Below, one piece after another: positions 10,692 through 22,054 of a DNA stretch of 64,000 nucleotides. Position 1 is the stretch's first letter. The number at the start of each line of letters is the position of its first letter. The DNA lies in contig CM045750.1 in assembly GCA_024760905.1 (NCBI GenBank), positions 15,524,419 through 15,588,418 of the forward strand. The letters are read 5' to 3'. The DNA comes from Plotosus lineatus. Its lineage: Eukaryota; Chordata; Actinopteri; Siluriformes; Plotosidae. The translations under genes and the position numbers were made by a program. The notes below the pieces were generated by a model that was not told where the DNA came from, made no database searches, and saw only the letters and a program-made list of their open reading frames with translations.

Positions 10692-11030
10692 CTGTCTGTC
10701 TTCCTTTCGGCTTTTTCCCTTTTACTCGGGAGCCGCCACAGTGAATCATCTGATTCGCACGTTTGATTTGGCAGAGGTTTTTACGTCGGATGCCCTTCCT
10801 GTCACAACCCTTTTAGCAAGGGACAGAAACACGCTGACGGCTTTGCAGCTACTCTTTACGAAAGTCAGCAATGGTTCTTTTACATGCTTCACACCATAGA
10901 CAGTGACAGACATGGCCCGCATGGGGGGGGGGGGGGGGGGGAGTGACAACCTTGTGGAGAGTGGATCTCAAACCCCCAACCTTTGGATCAGCGATCCAGC
11001 GCCCTATACCACTAGACCACCACTGCCCCT
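10692..11030 (-). mobile_element. SINE-B with Meta-like tail, perfect 17-bp TSD
   Basis: Reverse orientation. The head at about 10945-11030 carries the complement of an A box and a GGGTTTGAGATCC B-box-like motif. The tail (10700-10800) carries the complement of AGGAAGGGCATCCGACGT and 'gccaaatcaaacgtgcg', a domain found in many fish SINEs that resembles the central domain of Meta-type SINE superfamilies (not verified). The TSD gtcacccaacttaaggt is exact at 10675-10691 and 11031-11047. A G-homopolymer sits inside at 10923-10941. Confidence 0.92.
10923..10941 (+). repeat. Poly-G run inside a SINE-B
   Basis: About 19 consecutive G, replacing the 'cagctaactgggttat' region of other SINE-B copies. 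Collapse or expansion by sequencing is possible here. Confidence 0.9.
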
Positions 11031-11047
11031 GTCACCCAACTTAAGGT

Positions 11048-11744
11048 ATTGGTTCTAATTTAAAAACCGTAGTTTAAGCCATGGTTTCTACACACTTCAA
11101 AGTACACAATAGAGCAGAGATGTCATGGCCATGATGTCATGAATAAAACATTTCTCATTAACAAGTAACAACTAGGCCTAAAATATCAATAAAATAAGGT
11201 TACAATGACGACTGGACCAGACCTGGGATGATGTCCAACATCACCAGTCATGCACACACTATTTTTGCAAAGCTAAATTAGGTCGATCAGTGGATACAGC
11301 ACTACAGGGTGCTTGCATGAACTGCAGGACTCACACACTTAACTGGCATCAAGGTCTCCAGTTGCCTTGTCAGAGGCTCTGAAAGCCACTTTGCTGACTG
11401 TTTTCACAGTGACCTTGTTAGACTTCTTTAAATCATCGCATCACCATGACTTTCAGTCTTAAAATCATCTCCATTGAGGTTGCTGGCACTTTGACTGACA
11501 GTCACTAATGACTCGGCTCCTTATATGTCACTGGCCCCCGCGTATTTCAGAATGCTGGGCAGTGTTTTTAAAGGTACCCAGTCACTAGGGAATATCCAAT
11601 GCGTTTGATTTTCCATTATCAGTTCATTTTGGATGAATATAAAGGTGTCGTGCTGGAACCACCCCAGCTTAAGGGCTTAGTTTCGCTTATTCACCTATAT
11701 CTTGTTTTGGTTATGCATCTGTCTATAACAACAAGTTCACATGA
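11048..11744. other. Repeat-poor stretch, no gene
   Basis: No recognised repeat or coding exon. Contains 'gatgtcatggccatgatgtc', a small palindromic motif near 11125. Confidence 0.45.
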
Positions 11745-12068
11745 CACAGCACAGTGGCAATGTGTTTGGCACGTCTGCCACACAGTAAGAAGGTGCCAGG
11801 CTCAGATGTTTCTGCATGAAGAAGTTTTCCCTGTGCTTGTGTGGGTTTCCTCCAAATACTCCACTTTCCTCCCAGAGTGCAATGATGTGCACGTTAGGCT
11901 TATTGGCTATTCCAAATTGCTCCGAGGTATAAATAATTGTATTTCTGCTGGCTTTGTGATGGTCTGGCGAGCTGTTGAAGGTGTGCCCTACTTTTACCCC
12001 ATGTTGGCCAAGATAGACTCCAACCTTGTTACGAGGTAGCAGCATTAATGGGTTTGGAAAATGAATGA
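11745..12068 (+). mobile_element. SINE-A, near full length
   Basis: Forward copy: 'acagtggcaatgtgtttggc', 'aggcttattggctattccaa', tail 'aatgaatgaatgaa'. The 146-codon frame at 11599-12039 is largely this repeat. Confidence 0.8.
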
Positions 12069-12108
12069 ATGAAGATCACATGACCGGAGGAACGATATAT
12101 TGCACATA

Positions 12109-12636
12109 CAGTGGTACCTCACCTTATGAAATTAATCCGTACCAGAGCCTCTTTCGGAACCTGGATTTTTCATAAATTTAAAAGCATTCTACATGTAAAA
12201 CGTCTTTAAAAATGATAAAAACATACCTTTTAAGGTACTTACTTCGTGTTGACCATGTCTTCTTAGCAGAGTTATAATCTTACAAATGTTTATGCAAGGT
12301 TAAAAGCCTGAGCCAAAACATAGTTGCAATGAGCACACTAAAAAAACTCAAACAAGCTGCTGCTCAAGGGAGCTACTTCATCTCTCCTAGCCAATGGGAG
12401 GCCAGCAGGGCGAGATGTTGGGAGATAGCCAATGGGAGGGAGCTGCGTCATCCCTCCTAGCCAATGGGAGGCCAGCGGGGCAGGATGTTGGAAGATAGTC
12501 AATGGGAAAGCAGTGCACGTTTGGCGCGTTTCGCGAGGAGAACTTGTTTCGTATACAGAGACAAAAATTTTGGAAAATGTTTTTTGTAACCTGGATTTTT
12601 CGTTTGCTGGGACTATCGTAAGGTGAGGTACCACTG
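12109..12636 (-). mobile_element. Tigger/pogo-like element, internally deleted
   Basis: Perfect-ended CAGTGGTACCTCAC and GTGAGGTACCACTG termini with a TA target on both sides (12107-12108, 12637-12638). It contains two 70-bp CCAAT-type repeat units (12375-12510). The 5' end of the transposase relic ('gaccatgtcttcttagcaga') is present but the helix-turn-helix part is deleted. Confidence 0.88.
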
Positions 12637-12639
12637 TAT

Positions 12640-13185
12640 TTTCTAACTTGCCAGTGCAACACTATTCAGAAAGTGGACAAATCCTATACAGGGGTCACTG
12701 ACACTTGTGTACAAGAGTAAGCAAATGATTTCAGAAGGACATTGTGGGGTGATTTAATTATATTTAATCTTTATTTAATGTATGTGGGAAGCAAATGGTA
12801 ACCTTTTAAAAAAAAAAAAAATTAAAAAAATAAAAAAATACCCCCGCACAATAAATAGATGGAACATAAACACACCCATCAGAGCTGCTCCCTGTTCAGG
12901 CAATTAAGTGAAAGCTTTACTGAAAAACACACACAGACACAGAATACTCACTTCCATATGGTGAGCACCATTAATGCCATCTGCAGTGGATTGAATAAGT
13001 TTTCAGTTCTTACACGGTTTTAAAAAAACAGACACAAAACTGTCTTGAGGTCTGCAAATTACAGGAGGGAAAAAAGACATGCACATAGCGTTTATCCCAA
13101 ATACAACGTGCTGCATTAAACTTTACTGAGCTTCAAATAATTAAATCAGACTTGGAAAGGATGTCGGATTGAGATTCCTAAACAC
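12640..13185. other. Unassigned AT-rich sequence
   Basis: A-rich runs at 12808-12842; nothing gene-like. Confidence 0.45.
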
Positions 13186-13418
13186 AGGCGGTGTGATGGT
13201 GTAGCATGATCAGCATATCCACCTCACCGCAAGAAGGTCCTGTTTTCACACTACCGCGAGGACACGCTCCTCTGTGCGTGTGCACAATGACCCTGTGATG
13301 GACTGGTGAGCTGTTCAGGGTGTAGCCCTTCTTCGCTGACAGTAGGCTGAAATAGGCACCAGCCTCACAGTAACCTTAATAGTATTAAGCGGTTCATTAA
13401 ATGAGTGAATAAATGATT
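13186..13418 (+). mobile_element. SINE-A, internally deleted
   Basis: Head 'ggcggtgtgatggtgtagc' and 'cctcaccgcaagaaggtcct' joined to the tail 'tgtgatggactggtgagctg' with the middle block missing. It ends in 'aaatgagtgaataaatg'. Confidence 0.75.
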
Positions 13419-13671
13419 TCTAAACACAGTAAGTCTTGACCCTAAAAAAATAAAAAAAAAATTAAAAAAAATTTTAAAAAAGCCCTCGAACATCAACAGA
13501 CAATTATTTTTCCCCGATTTGTATGAATGCCGTCTGTAGCGCTGGGATACTGCTGCTACGAAAAAGGAAAAGCCTCGCTAATTGTGATTCACCCTCTCCT
13601 CTCCCCTTTGCTCTATGCTCAAGCAGCTGCCGCCATTTACGCAGAGCACATTTTAACTGACAGGGGGTAGA

Positions 13672-13910
13672 GAACGCGAGGAAGAATGAGAAAGACAGAA
13701 AGGGAGAGATAGAGATGGAGGGATAAACACAGAAAGAGAGAGAGAGTGAGTTAGAAAAAGCAGGAGTGATACAGAAGGATAAAGAGAGACCAAGAGAGAG
13801 GGAATGAGAGACAGAGAGAGAGAGAGAAAAAAAGAGAGAGAAAGAGCGGTAGGGGTGTGAGAGAAAGAGAGAAAAGGTACTTGGCTCAGCGCCGGAAGAG
13901 GGAGGGAGAT
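13672..13910. repeat. (GA)n-rich purine tract
   Basis: Imperfect GAGA-rich run of about 240 bp, all purine on the plus strand. The reverse Ser/Leu/Phe open frame is an artefact. Purine mirror symmetry could allow triplex DNA. Confidence 0.9.
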
Positions 13911-13962
13911 AAAAGATTGCACAATGATTGCAATGTAATCTTTAAGAGTCTTGACTCGAAAT

Positions 13963-13964
<2 letters not shown>

Positions 13965-13993
<29 letters not shown>
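13965..13993 (+). repeat. Poly-A run
   Basis: About 29 A residues with no SINE immediately upstream. Confidence 0.95.
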
Positions 13994-13996
<3 letters not shown>

Positions 13997-14029
13997 CAAA
14001 GTTAGTCTAGGTTGTTTTATGCAAACGCC

Positions 14030-14130
14030 ATATCCATGCAAAAATTCTTCCAGCCAATAGGAGCAGCGTTCACATCAATGACGTATCCCACTACAAACAT
14101 CCCGGCAGCTCAGTGCTACTGAACCAGCAG
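14030..14130. promoter_or_regulatory. Possible promoter-like motifs (weak)
   Basis: A CCAAT box (agCCAATaggagcag) and a CRE-like TGACGTAT lie about 30 bp apart in otherwise unique sequence. There is no TATA box or CpG island, so this is only a pointer. Confidence 0.2.
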
Positions 14131-14197
14131 TGATGAGGGAAGCAGGGGATAAAAAGTGCCAATAAGCCATGTGTGGGCATGTGTGAAAGACTGTGGT

Positions 14198-14198
14198 G

Positions 14199-14239
<41 letters not shown>
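14198..14239 (+). repeat. (TG)n microsatellite
   Basis: About 20 TG units. Confidence 0.97.
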
Positions 14240-14240
<1 letters not shown>

Positions 14241-14600
14241 CAGCCACTGAAGAATCTCTTGGCACAACTCTTGCTGTGTACGCCGCAGAGAGGGATCAAT
14301 GGGATGCTGTTCCTCATCTTTCGTTCACGTCTCCTCTTGTTGTGCGGATCCACAGCTCTCACGTCTCTGTCAGTTCCAGCACTTGAAATCTGACGCTAGT
14401 AAACAGTCTATTTATCAAATGAAGATAGCTGTCCAACTTTATCAGCGACAACAGGCAACAGACTTCTTGACTGAAAGAAGAACTGTGGAAATGACTCTAA
14501 AAACCACACCTTATTGAGGTTAGCGAGATATTCTGCTTTTTTAAACACGGTTTCATAACGCCAACATGTGCCCCCCTGCCCACCTCATACCTTCATAATC
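14240..14600. other. Unassigned sequence, no gene confirmed
   Basis: Unique-looking, balanced composition. Two overlapping open frames (66-76 codons) have no recognised similarity. Confidence 0.4.
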
Positions 14601-14604
14601 ACCC

Positions 14605-14644
14605 ACCCACCACCACCCATCACCACCACCACCACCACCACTAC
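14605..14644 (+). repeat. (ACC)n trinucleotide run
   Basis: Imperfect cac/acc repeats of about 40 bp. Confidence 0.9.
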
Positions 14645-14716
14645 CCGCCTGGAGAGGAATCAATCGCTGCGTCACCTGAAAATATTATTATTATTTTTTT
14701 TTTTTAATTTGCCAAA

Positions 14717-14935
14717 CTGTTTAATCCTGTTATGGTCACAGAGCCTCTCACAGCCAACTGTCAGTGTAGGCGTTGTACACCCAGAACAGCTCACCAGATC
14801 ATCGCAGGACCAACACTCATTCACACACTCCGGGGCAATTTGAATCAGCCTGTTAGTCTAATGTGCATTGTTTTGGACTATAGGAGAAAACCGGAGTACC
14901 CAGAGGAAACCCATGCAAGCACAGAGTACACAAAA
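14717..14935 (-). mobile_element. SINE-A, head truncated
   Basis: Reverse copy from 'actgtttaatcctgttatgg' to 'ggaaacccatgcaagcacag'. Confidence 0.75.
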
Positions 14936-15181
14936 ACACCTGGGACTTGCCCTCAATCAAATCATAATTTGATTGATTGCACAACAAAAGTTATCTGAAC
15001 ATTGGGACAATATTAAACCTTAGCATTAATTGAGATGATGTTCTTGACTTTTATTCAAGACGTTGTTTAAATGCAAGGTAGAAAAAGTCACACATGTCCA
15101 GACCTTCAATACGGTGCCATCTCGTGCTGGACGAGGACTGTGTACGTCCGTACTGGGGTTTCCTTTTGAGTGAATCATGCA

Positions 15182-15530
15182 GGGGCAGCACGGTAGTGTA
15201 GCAGTTAGCATGTCCGCTTTACAGCAAGAAGATTCTGGGTTTGAGTCACAGGCTCAGTCAGGTTGTTTCTGTGTGGAGTTTGCAGGCTCTCTCTGTTTGC
15301 TTTGGTCTCCTCTGGGTATTCTGGTTTAATCCAACAGTTCAAAGATATGCACACAAGGCTAATTAGTTGCCCCTTAGTGTAAGTGTACATGGTTGTGTGG
15401 GTGTTCTACAATGGTCTGGTGAGCCGTTCAGGGTGTATCTGCTTTCATCCAGTGTTGACTGAAATAGACTCCAGTCTCCCCCCCGACCATAATAGGATTA
15501 CAAGGGTCAGCAAATAAATGAATGAATGAA
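15182..15530 (+). mobile_element. SINE-A, complete, with TSD
   Basis: Best-delimited SINE-A: 349 bp from 'ggggcagcacggtagtgtag' to the (GAAT)n tail, flanked by tgaaYcatgca at 15171-15181 and 15531-15541. The A-box-like part is at about 15190-15205 and the B-box-like 'gggtttgagtca' at 15237-15248. The family therefore moves as a Pol III SINE with a GAAT tail. Confidence 0.9.
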
Positions 15531-15600
15531 TGAACCATGCAAGTACCGAAGAGGAACTCACAGTACACATACACACAATCTTTGCAAATAATGTAATGTA

Positions 15601-16443
15601 CCATATTCAATGTAATAAGCGCCCTGCTCCAATAAGCCCCCCCCCCCCAATATATATTTTTGATCTTGCGTCTAATAATCGCCCATGTGTACTGGAAGCA
15701 AAGTGGTAGATCAAACTTACCAATTTTATTCGATCAGTCCCTGTAACGGTAAAATGAGGCGTTCACTGCCTTTAAAAGTGAGTTTACACGGTATTTCAAG
15801 ACCCCCTGCCACTGAGGAAAGTCTATAATGCTCATCAGTAACAACACATTTGATCGTTCCGCTGTGCTTTAAAAAACAGGAAAATATTTTGCTGTGTTCT
15901 CTTGGTAAATGTCCAGCAACCGATGAACCATTAGAAACTGTTACAGCAAAACTATGGGATGCTCTGAATGAATGGAGCGATGATCCAAATATGGACCAAT
16001 CAGAAAGTGATGGGTATTTTTCACCCGATTCTCCTGCTCACTAACTTCATACATGTAAGCACTTTCCTGGCCATGTGCTTTTGTTTATATTCGTGTTGAT
16101 TAGTTGAACGTGTCATGTGTTAAAGTTGACATTCGTGTTGATTGGCTCGATTTTACTTCCTGGAAAATGTTTAAAGCAACAGCACCGGGAGGGAAAGTAA
16201 GGGGTCTTTTTAAGAAATTATACTGTTTTCTATTTATTTTCAGCTTTCATGTAAGTAGTTTGGTTGATACCACAAAATGAATAACAAATACTATTAAAAC
16301 TTTTTTGTTGTTCTGTTATTATTTATGATTTCCACCTCGATGGTAATAAGCACTTACCGTTCCACTCTGCTGGTAACATTTTAAAAAGTGCCCACCCACT
16401 CCAATTTTTAAAGCGCCCTGGGCGCTTATCACGTCGAATATGG
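15601..16443 (+). mobile_element. pogo/Tigger-like element with residual ORF
   Basis: 843 bp with inverted termini: left CCATATTC..TAATAAGCGCCC and right GGGCGCTTATCACGTCGAAT followed by atgg. The TA target is at 15599-15600 and 16444-16445. It holds an open frame at 15850-16044 ending in an acidic tail (EWSDDPNMDQSESDG). It differs from the CAGTGG families by its CCATATTC ends. Confidence 0.8.
15850..16044 (+). pseudogene. Probable C-terminal transposase remnant
   Basis: 64 codons ending in an acidic Asp/Glu/Ser-rich stretch, comparable to the acidic C-termini of pogo/Tigger transposases. No catalytic residues are present. The assignment rests on position inside a TA-flanked TIR element and on composition. 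Confidence 0.4.
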
Positions 16444-16616
16444 TAATGTTAGTATCTTCTAATAAAGTTTTTTTGCTTTAAAATTTTTTTTCATAAATTT
16501 ATAAAAAAGTTATCTGAAATATTTTTGGGATTCTACAAATAACATTATAACATTGTAGCAACATTGATAAAACAGCCACTATTAGCAGGATATAAATATA
16601 CAGAGAGGGATATAGA

Positions 16617-16790
16617 GTGGCATATCCCCCAGTGCAGCTAACTGGGTTATCAAAGGCCGGCCATGTCTCTCACTGTCTATGGTGTGAGGCATATAAAAAG
16701 AACCGACGTAAAAACCTATGCCAAATCAAACGTGCGAATCATTCGCTGTGGCGACCTCTGAGAAAGGGAAAAAAAACAAAAGTAAATCTC
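16617..16790 (+). mobile_element. SINE-B, internally deleted
   Basis: Contains 'cagctaactgggttatcaaa' and jumps from 'ataaaaagaacc' directly to 'gacgtaaaaacctatgccaa' and 'gtgcgaatcattcgctgtgg'. The head and the middle segment are missing. Confidence 0.85.
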
Positions 16791-16844
16791 ATAGAGTGGC
16801 ATATCATCAGCACACACTTTGCACAAATATATGTCCATCCATCG

Positions 16845-16970
16845 ACCCATGTGTTATCTATACCACTTATCCGTAATGGGTTACCGGGAAAGCTGGAGCC
16901 AATCCTTGATACTTTGGATGAGAGCCACAGGATACCCTGAACATATCGCTAATCTATTGCAAGGCTAAAT
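16845..16970 (-). mobile_element. Degenerate SINE-A tail
   Basis: 'accacttatccgtaatgggt', 'gctggagccaatcc' and 'accctgaacatatcgc' follow the SINE-A tail order; poorly conserved. Confidence 0.5.
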
Positions 16971-16974
16971 CATT

Positions 16975-18320
16975 TATAAAGTTAATGAAACAGTAGACTA
17001 CAAGTAGTGTGCAAAGCTCTGTGGATGTGATGTCCCAGGGTAGTAGGGTGGGTAAGTCAATCAGCATGTCATGATGTCGGAGACAGGGGCTACCATCACA
17101 GCATGTGTAGGTCATATAACACATTGGTGGAGCATCATCACTAAGGGACATTACATGGGACATCCCATAATAAATAATTCTACAATAACTAGGAATCATA
17201 TTGATAAAAATGATTGGACCGAGAGGTGACCTTTTGCTTCAGTTTCGGGACTGGTGGTGTATGTTCCTTTTTAATTTCAATTAAATTCTAGGCTTCATAA
17301 CGGTGTACTATAATAGTTTTCACTGTATTGTCCTGACACAGTGACAACCTTGTGGTGCGTGGGACTGTTCTTTATAACAACCCTTTGAGCTGGACTCACA
17401 CCATGGACACCTCTGAAAGCTAGCATACTTTCATAAGCTCTTCTGACCTGGAGTAGACCACTGGCTCCAACAATGTGTTTGATGTGCGTTTGCCTTTCAC
17501 TAAAATTAAGGCTGTAATGATTCTGATAACCTCAACTGATACCTACGAGTGTTTATGAATATGTGTACCTCACTTAAAAGTCAGAAAGTGACGACGAGGT
17601 TCATAAATGCAGAAGAAGTGATAAATGGAGAAAAAAAACAGAACACTTGGTTCTCTGCTGTGCAGCACTGCTCACATCAAATTACTCTGCAGTCTCGGCA
17701 GCGACGCTTTCCAATCTCAGGGAAACTCTGGAGTCGGGGAGGCAAGATCCCTTTGGAAACACGTCTATGTCCACACACCCCATTCAGCATGCCAATCATG
17801 CTATACAACTGCAACACTTAGTCCGTAACAAAAGGGAATCTTAATAGACTGGATGCATGCAACTGTCCTCCAAGATGCACCACAGAGCTCGGCCGTACTG
17901 ACAATGCCGGGCCACATTCTCTGCACGGACCGAGAATCCCCAGCCCAGAAAGCTTTTCAATTTGCAATGACTGACTACAAGGAATATCAGGCACATCGCG
18001 AAAGTCAAATCATTTCCCCCCATATTTTCTGCCTAATTTTAGTCGTATGCAATTCCTACCCATCAGATATTACCTCCACTATCACATGACCACCACTGAA
18101 CAGGGATGGGCAAAAGCATGCACACACACCCCTTTGCAACTTGCAATGCTAATCGCCCACCTCTTTTCAAACTGCAGTGCAGGTTTCGCAGGGAAAGTGC
18201 TATCTGCCCCCCCCATACGAATGAGCTCATACACCCGTGATTGGCTGACAATCATTGTGAGTGGCAGGGAAGTGAACATATGCCATCCCTCCCTCCCATG
18301 AGCTTGATCAATTACCTCCC
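16975..18320. other. Repeat-poor 1.3 kb, no gene confirmed
   Basis: Several overlapping short frames (17549-18301) lack domains and splice context. No transposon termini are seen. Candidate single-copy DNA. Confidence 0.45.
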
Positions 18321-18324
18321 ATGG

Positions 18325-18425
18325 ACTCCCGGTCACAGATGGCTGTGGCATTAACCTGGATTTGAGCTTGCAATCTCTGGATTAATAGCCATGTTTCTTG
18401 TCAATACTCCACTCGAAAGCCCGAC
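18325..18425 (-). mobile_element. SINE-F head fragment, second copy
   Basis: Shares 'cacagatggctgtggcatta', the 'ggatttgagcttgcaatctc' B-box complement and 'ccactcgaaagcc' with 9537-9637. Confidence 0.55.
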
Positions 18426-18429
18426 ATTG

Positions 18430-19071
18430 TGCAACTCTACTTGGAACAAATCAGATCTGACTTGAAAAAGAGTCAATAAATGTTTTTCAGTCATATCTGA
18501 GAGTAGTCTCGGGATGGCGAACTTGGTGTCTCTACATATCGTGTCGTGTCTCCGACCTCTGTTTGGGCAAGGAAGTCTCCAAAGGATACATATCAGGAGT
18601 TTCACCAGCCAATCAACCTTTCATCTGGTCGACTGGGTTTACCTCTATTCAAGTATGTACGCAGCAGTCAACTAGTTCTGAATGGCGGCGTGTGCACAAA
18701 ATGGCCATGGCACATTAAAAGGCTCTGGGTAAACAAGCACAATCAATGCACCGCACAAAGGCAGACCAGCAGTACTATTTTTTTTTTATTTAGTGCCCAG
18801 TCACAGAAAATGCTCTTTTCATGTCACTCGTTGCATAATGACCAGATAAAGACATCTTTACTGTTGCAATGAAATTCAGTTTAGCAGCAATTATAAAAAG
18901 AAAATGCACAAAGAACAACTAACGAACTATACTAAGCTATACATGTATAGTCACATATTCACAGGAGTGTGTGTCAAAGGTGCTCGATCTATACCAGGCA
19001 AGAGGTAGAACTTTTAAGTCAACTACTATTTGGAAAATCATGGCAAGTAGTGAAACTCATATATTATATAT

Positions 19072-19074
<3 letters not shown>
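18430..19074. other. Unassigned, no gene seen
   Basis: The open frame at 18546-18872 (108 codons) has no recognised domain and no supporting signals. Confidence 0.4.

Positions 19075-19147
<73 letters not shown>
19075..19147 (+). repeat. (CA)n microsatellite abutting a MITE end
   Basis: About 36 CA units, ending directly at the left terminus of the element at 19148. Confidence 0.97.
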
Positions 19148-19149
<2 letters not shown>

Positions 19150-19609
19150 GTGACCTCTCGCTACTTCGTGTTTCAGTTTCTGCGGCTTCAATGCATCGCA
19201 GGTTTTTCAAAAATAGTCATCGAAAAAAAAAAAAATAAGGAAATTAAGGAAGAATGAGGGAAACGTTAAGGAAACTTCTGCAAAACAAGGTCAATTATTC
19301 AAAAAAAAACAAATAAACAAATAAACAACCCAACAAAACTACTTACATTTCTATGCGAGTTACGCATCTGAGTGTGTGCGAGTGTCTGTATGTGTGTATT
19401 TATATTTTATTTACATCTTATCCATTATTTTTGAATATTTCATTGTTATTATAAGCATTTATAGCATTGAATATATATTTATTGATATTATATACAAATA
19501 TATATGTACGTATACGTCAATCAGGGAGGGTCGATCCTACTTCGCGGAAATTGGTGGTTGCGGGGAGGGGGGTCCTCGGTCCCCATTAACCGTGGAAAGT
19601 GAGGGATCC

Positions 19610-19611
<2 letters not shown>
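19148..19611 (+). mobile_element. Tigger-like MITE of the GGGATCCCTC family
   Basis: Left end AGTGACCTCTCGCTACTTCG, right end GTGAGGGATCCCT, about 464 bp. The right two thirds (19376-19611) recur at 34262-34475, 34555-34778 (inverted) and 21345-21510. Both ends border microsatellites, so the TA target is obscured. Confidence 0.75.
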
Positions 19612-19677
<66 letters not shown>

Positions 19678-19697
19678 AATATACACACACACACACA
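19612..19697 (+). repeat. (TA)n(CA)n microsatellite between two MITEs
   Basis: Links the right end of one Tigger-like element to the left end of the next. Confidence 0.95.
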
Positions 19698-20237
<540 letters not shown>

Positions 20238-20948
20238 AGTACACACAGGGATATATATATAAAAATGTGTTTTATATTGGCAGTAGGATGCTGAGTTTGT
20301 GTGTGTCCTCCCCAAGGTCACTAAATATTAGCAAGCGTATGTTCAGATTGGTTAAACTACTCTTTGGACATCAGATAATATTCTATTACCAGAAAAAACA
20401 ACACAGGAAAAAACACTACGGAAATGGTTATGACTAAAAGCTAATGCTAGCCAGCCTATTTACTGTTCGTTTAAAGATAAGTTTTGAAAAGAACAGCATT
20501 TATATAAAAGTGCTTTAAAAAAGAAAATTATTTTAAAACTACCAAACATGACCTTATCAGCTTGGTACGAGGAACATGCCTTCTTCGGTACGACATAATG
20601 GCGATGTCTGGACGAGAACCCATATTACCTGGTTTGACCAAACCAGAAGTGCCACTAGCTACTGCCGCTAGAAAACTGGAAGTCGGTTTCCTCAGAATGT
20701 CAGTTTCTTCAGTCTGAATAATTTAATCAAAAACCAACAAAATATGGAATTAAAGTATTATATATTAAGAATAATTGTTAGGTGAGGCTTTGCCCTGCTA
20801 CTGGTCACATGTAAGCCAGTACAACCTGTTGCATGGTCGAGTAGTCGGCGACTAAACCGGCTCCCCCACCAGGTTCCAAATTTGGTGAGTCGGGTGGCAA
20901 GCAACCCAGTAGGAATAAAAACAAGACCTATCAAAGGGCGGATGAACT
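20238..20948. other. Unassigned, no gene
   Basis: No repeat recognised with certainty. The 20770-20940 part ('gactaaaccggctcccccac', 'cccagtaggaataaaaacaa') looks like a fragment of an unidentified retroelement. Confidence 0.35.
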
Positions 20949-20956
20949 CTTTAGAG

Positions 20957-21749
20957 CAGTGGTTCCTAACCTGGGTTCGATCGAACCCTTGGGGTTCGGT
21001 GAGTCAGTCTCAGGGGTTCGAGACTGACAAGCTGTCAAGAGGTCAAGACACACACCTGACTCATATTCATGACGACAGGCCCCGCTTGGCCATCACTGGC
21101 TGCAGGTGATCACGCTACATTGCTTGGCCAATCTGTGCTGCAGGAAATTTGGTGCGCTCAGTAGTCGAATTGTGACTGTTGTGATGGTACGTCGTGTGAT
21201 TTCTTTCTTAATGTTTTAATCTATACTATGTTGAGTAAAAAAGAAAATGGTCGGAACAATATGTACAACATGGATTCACATATATAACGGAACGTGATAT
21301 TAGTCGGCGTCCTATCTGCATGATTTGCAAAGTCGGATCAACCCTGTGCTGACTGACATATACTTACATGTACATATAATATCAATAAATACATATTCAA
21401 TACTATAAATGCTTATAATAACAATTAAACATTCAAAAATAATGCGTAAGATGTAAATAAAACAAATACACACACATACAGACGCAAGCGCACGCTCGCA
21501 CACAGATGCGCACCTCACATAAAAATGTGAGTAGTTGTGATGGGCGGAGTTCATGCATTGTATTGGTTTTGTTCTTTGAACACAGTGATGTTAACGCACG
21601 GTTCATTTTGGTGCCCCAATAAAAACGTATACCTGTGTCTTGAATTTGAAAAAAAAAATCATATTTTATTTTTCACTAAAGAAGGGTTCGGTGAATAAGC
21701 ATATGAAACTGGTGGGGTTCCGTACCGCCAACAAGGTTAACAACCACTG
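20957..21749. mobile_element. hAT (Charlie-like) non-autonomous element
   Basis: Inverted termini CAGTGGTTCCTAACCTGGGT and its complement at 21730-21749, with an 8-bp TSD ctttagag / cattagag (7 of 8) at 20949-20956 and 21750-21757. Interior features typical of fish Charlie-like MITEs: repeated 'ggggttcg' motifs and 'aataaaaacgtatacctgtg' near the 3' end. A Tigger-like fragment is nested at 21345-21510. Confidence 0.88.
21345..21510 (-). mobile_element. Nested fragment of the GGGATCCCTC-family MITE
   Basis: 'atgtacatataatatcaata', 'acatattcaatactataaat' and 'taagatgtaaataaaac' match the reverse complement of 19376-19540. It lies inside the hAT element, so it inserted after that one or was captured by it. 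Confidence 0.75.
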
Positions 21750-21757
21750 CATTAGAG

Positions 21758-22052
21758 TCAACGGCCAGCTAGCTAGAGATGGTGTCTCAATAAAAACACC
21801 CTGCAGAAAGAACTTTGTGCCTCTACTGCGGATTTTTTGCCCTTCATATACAGCCATGACAATGTTATGTCTGCCGCCTACGCCCAAATTCCTGCAGGGC
21901 ACCCAGATTGAATGATTGATATGAAGAATAATTTTTTAATATTTAGACTTTTTTCAAACGCTAAACGCATCTTTATTGGACTGCTGAAAACAACCTGATG
22001 GGTGTACTGTATATAACCAAGTCTGAATCCATTCTGATCAGTCGGTTTTTAA
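21758..22052. other. Unassigned 300 bp
   Basis: Nothing recognised. Confidence 0.4.
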
Positions 22053-22054
22053 TA

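Noticed and set aside
13653..13922. Ser/Leu-rich minus-strand frame
   Set aside because: Translation of the (GA)n purine tract.
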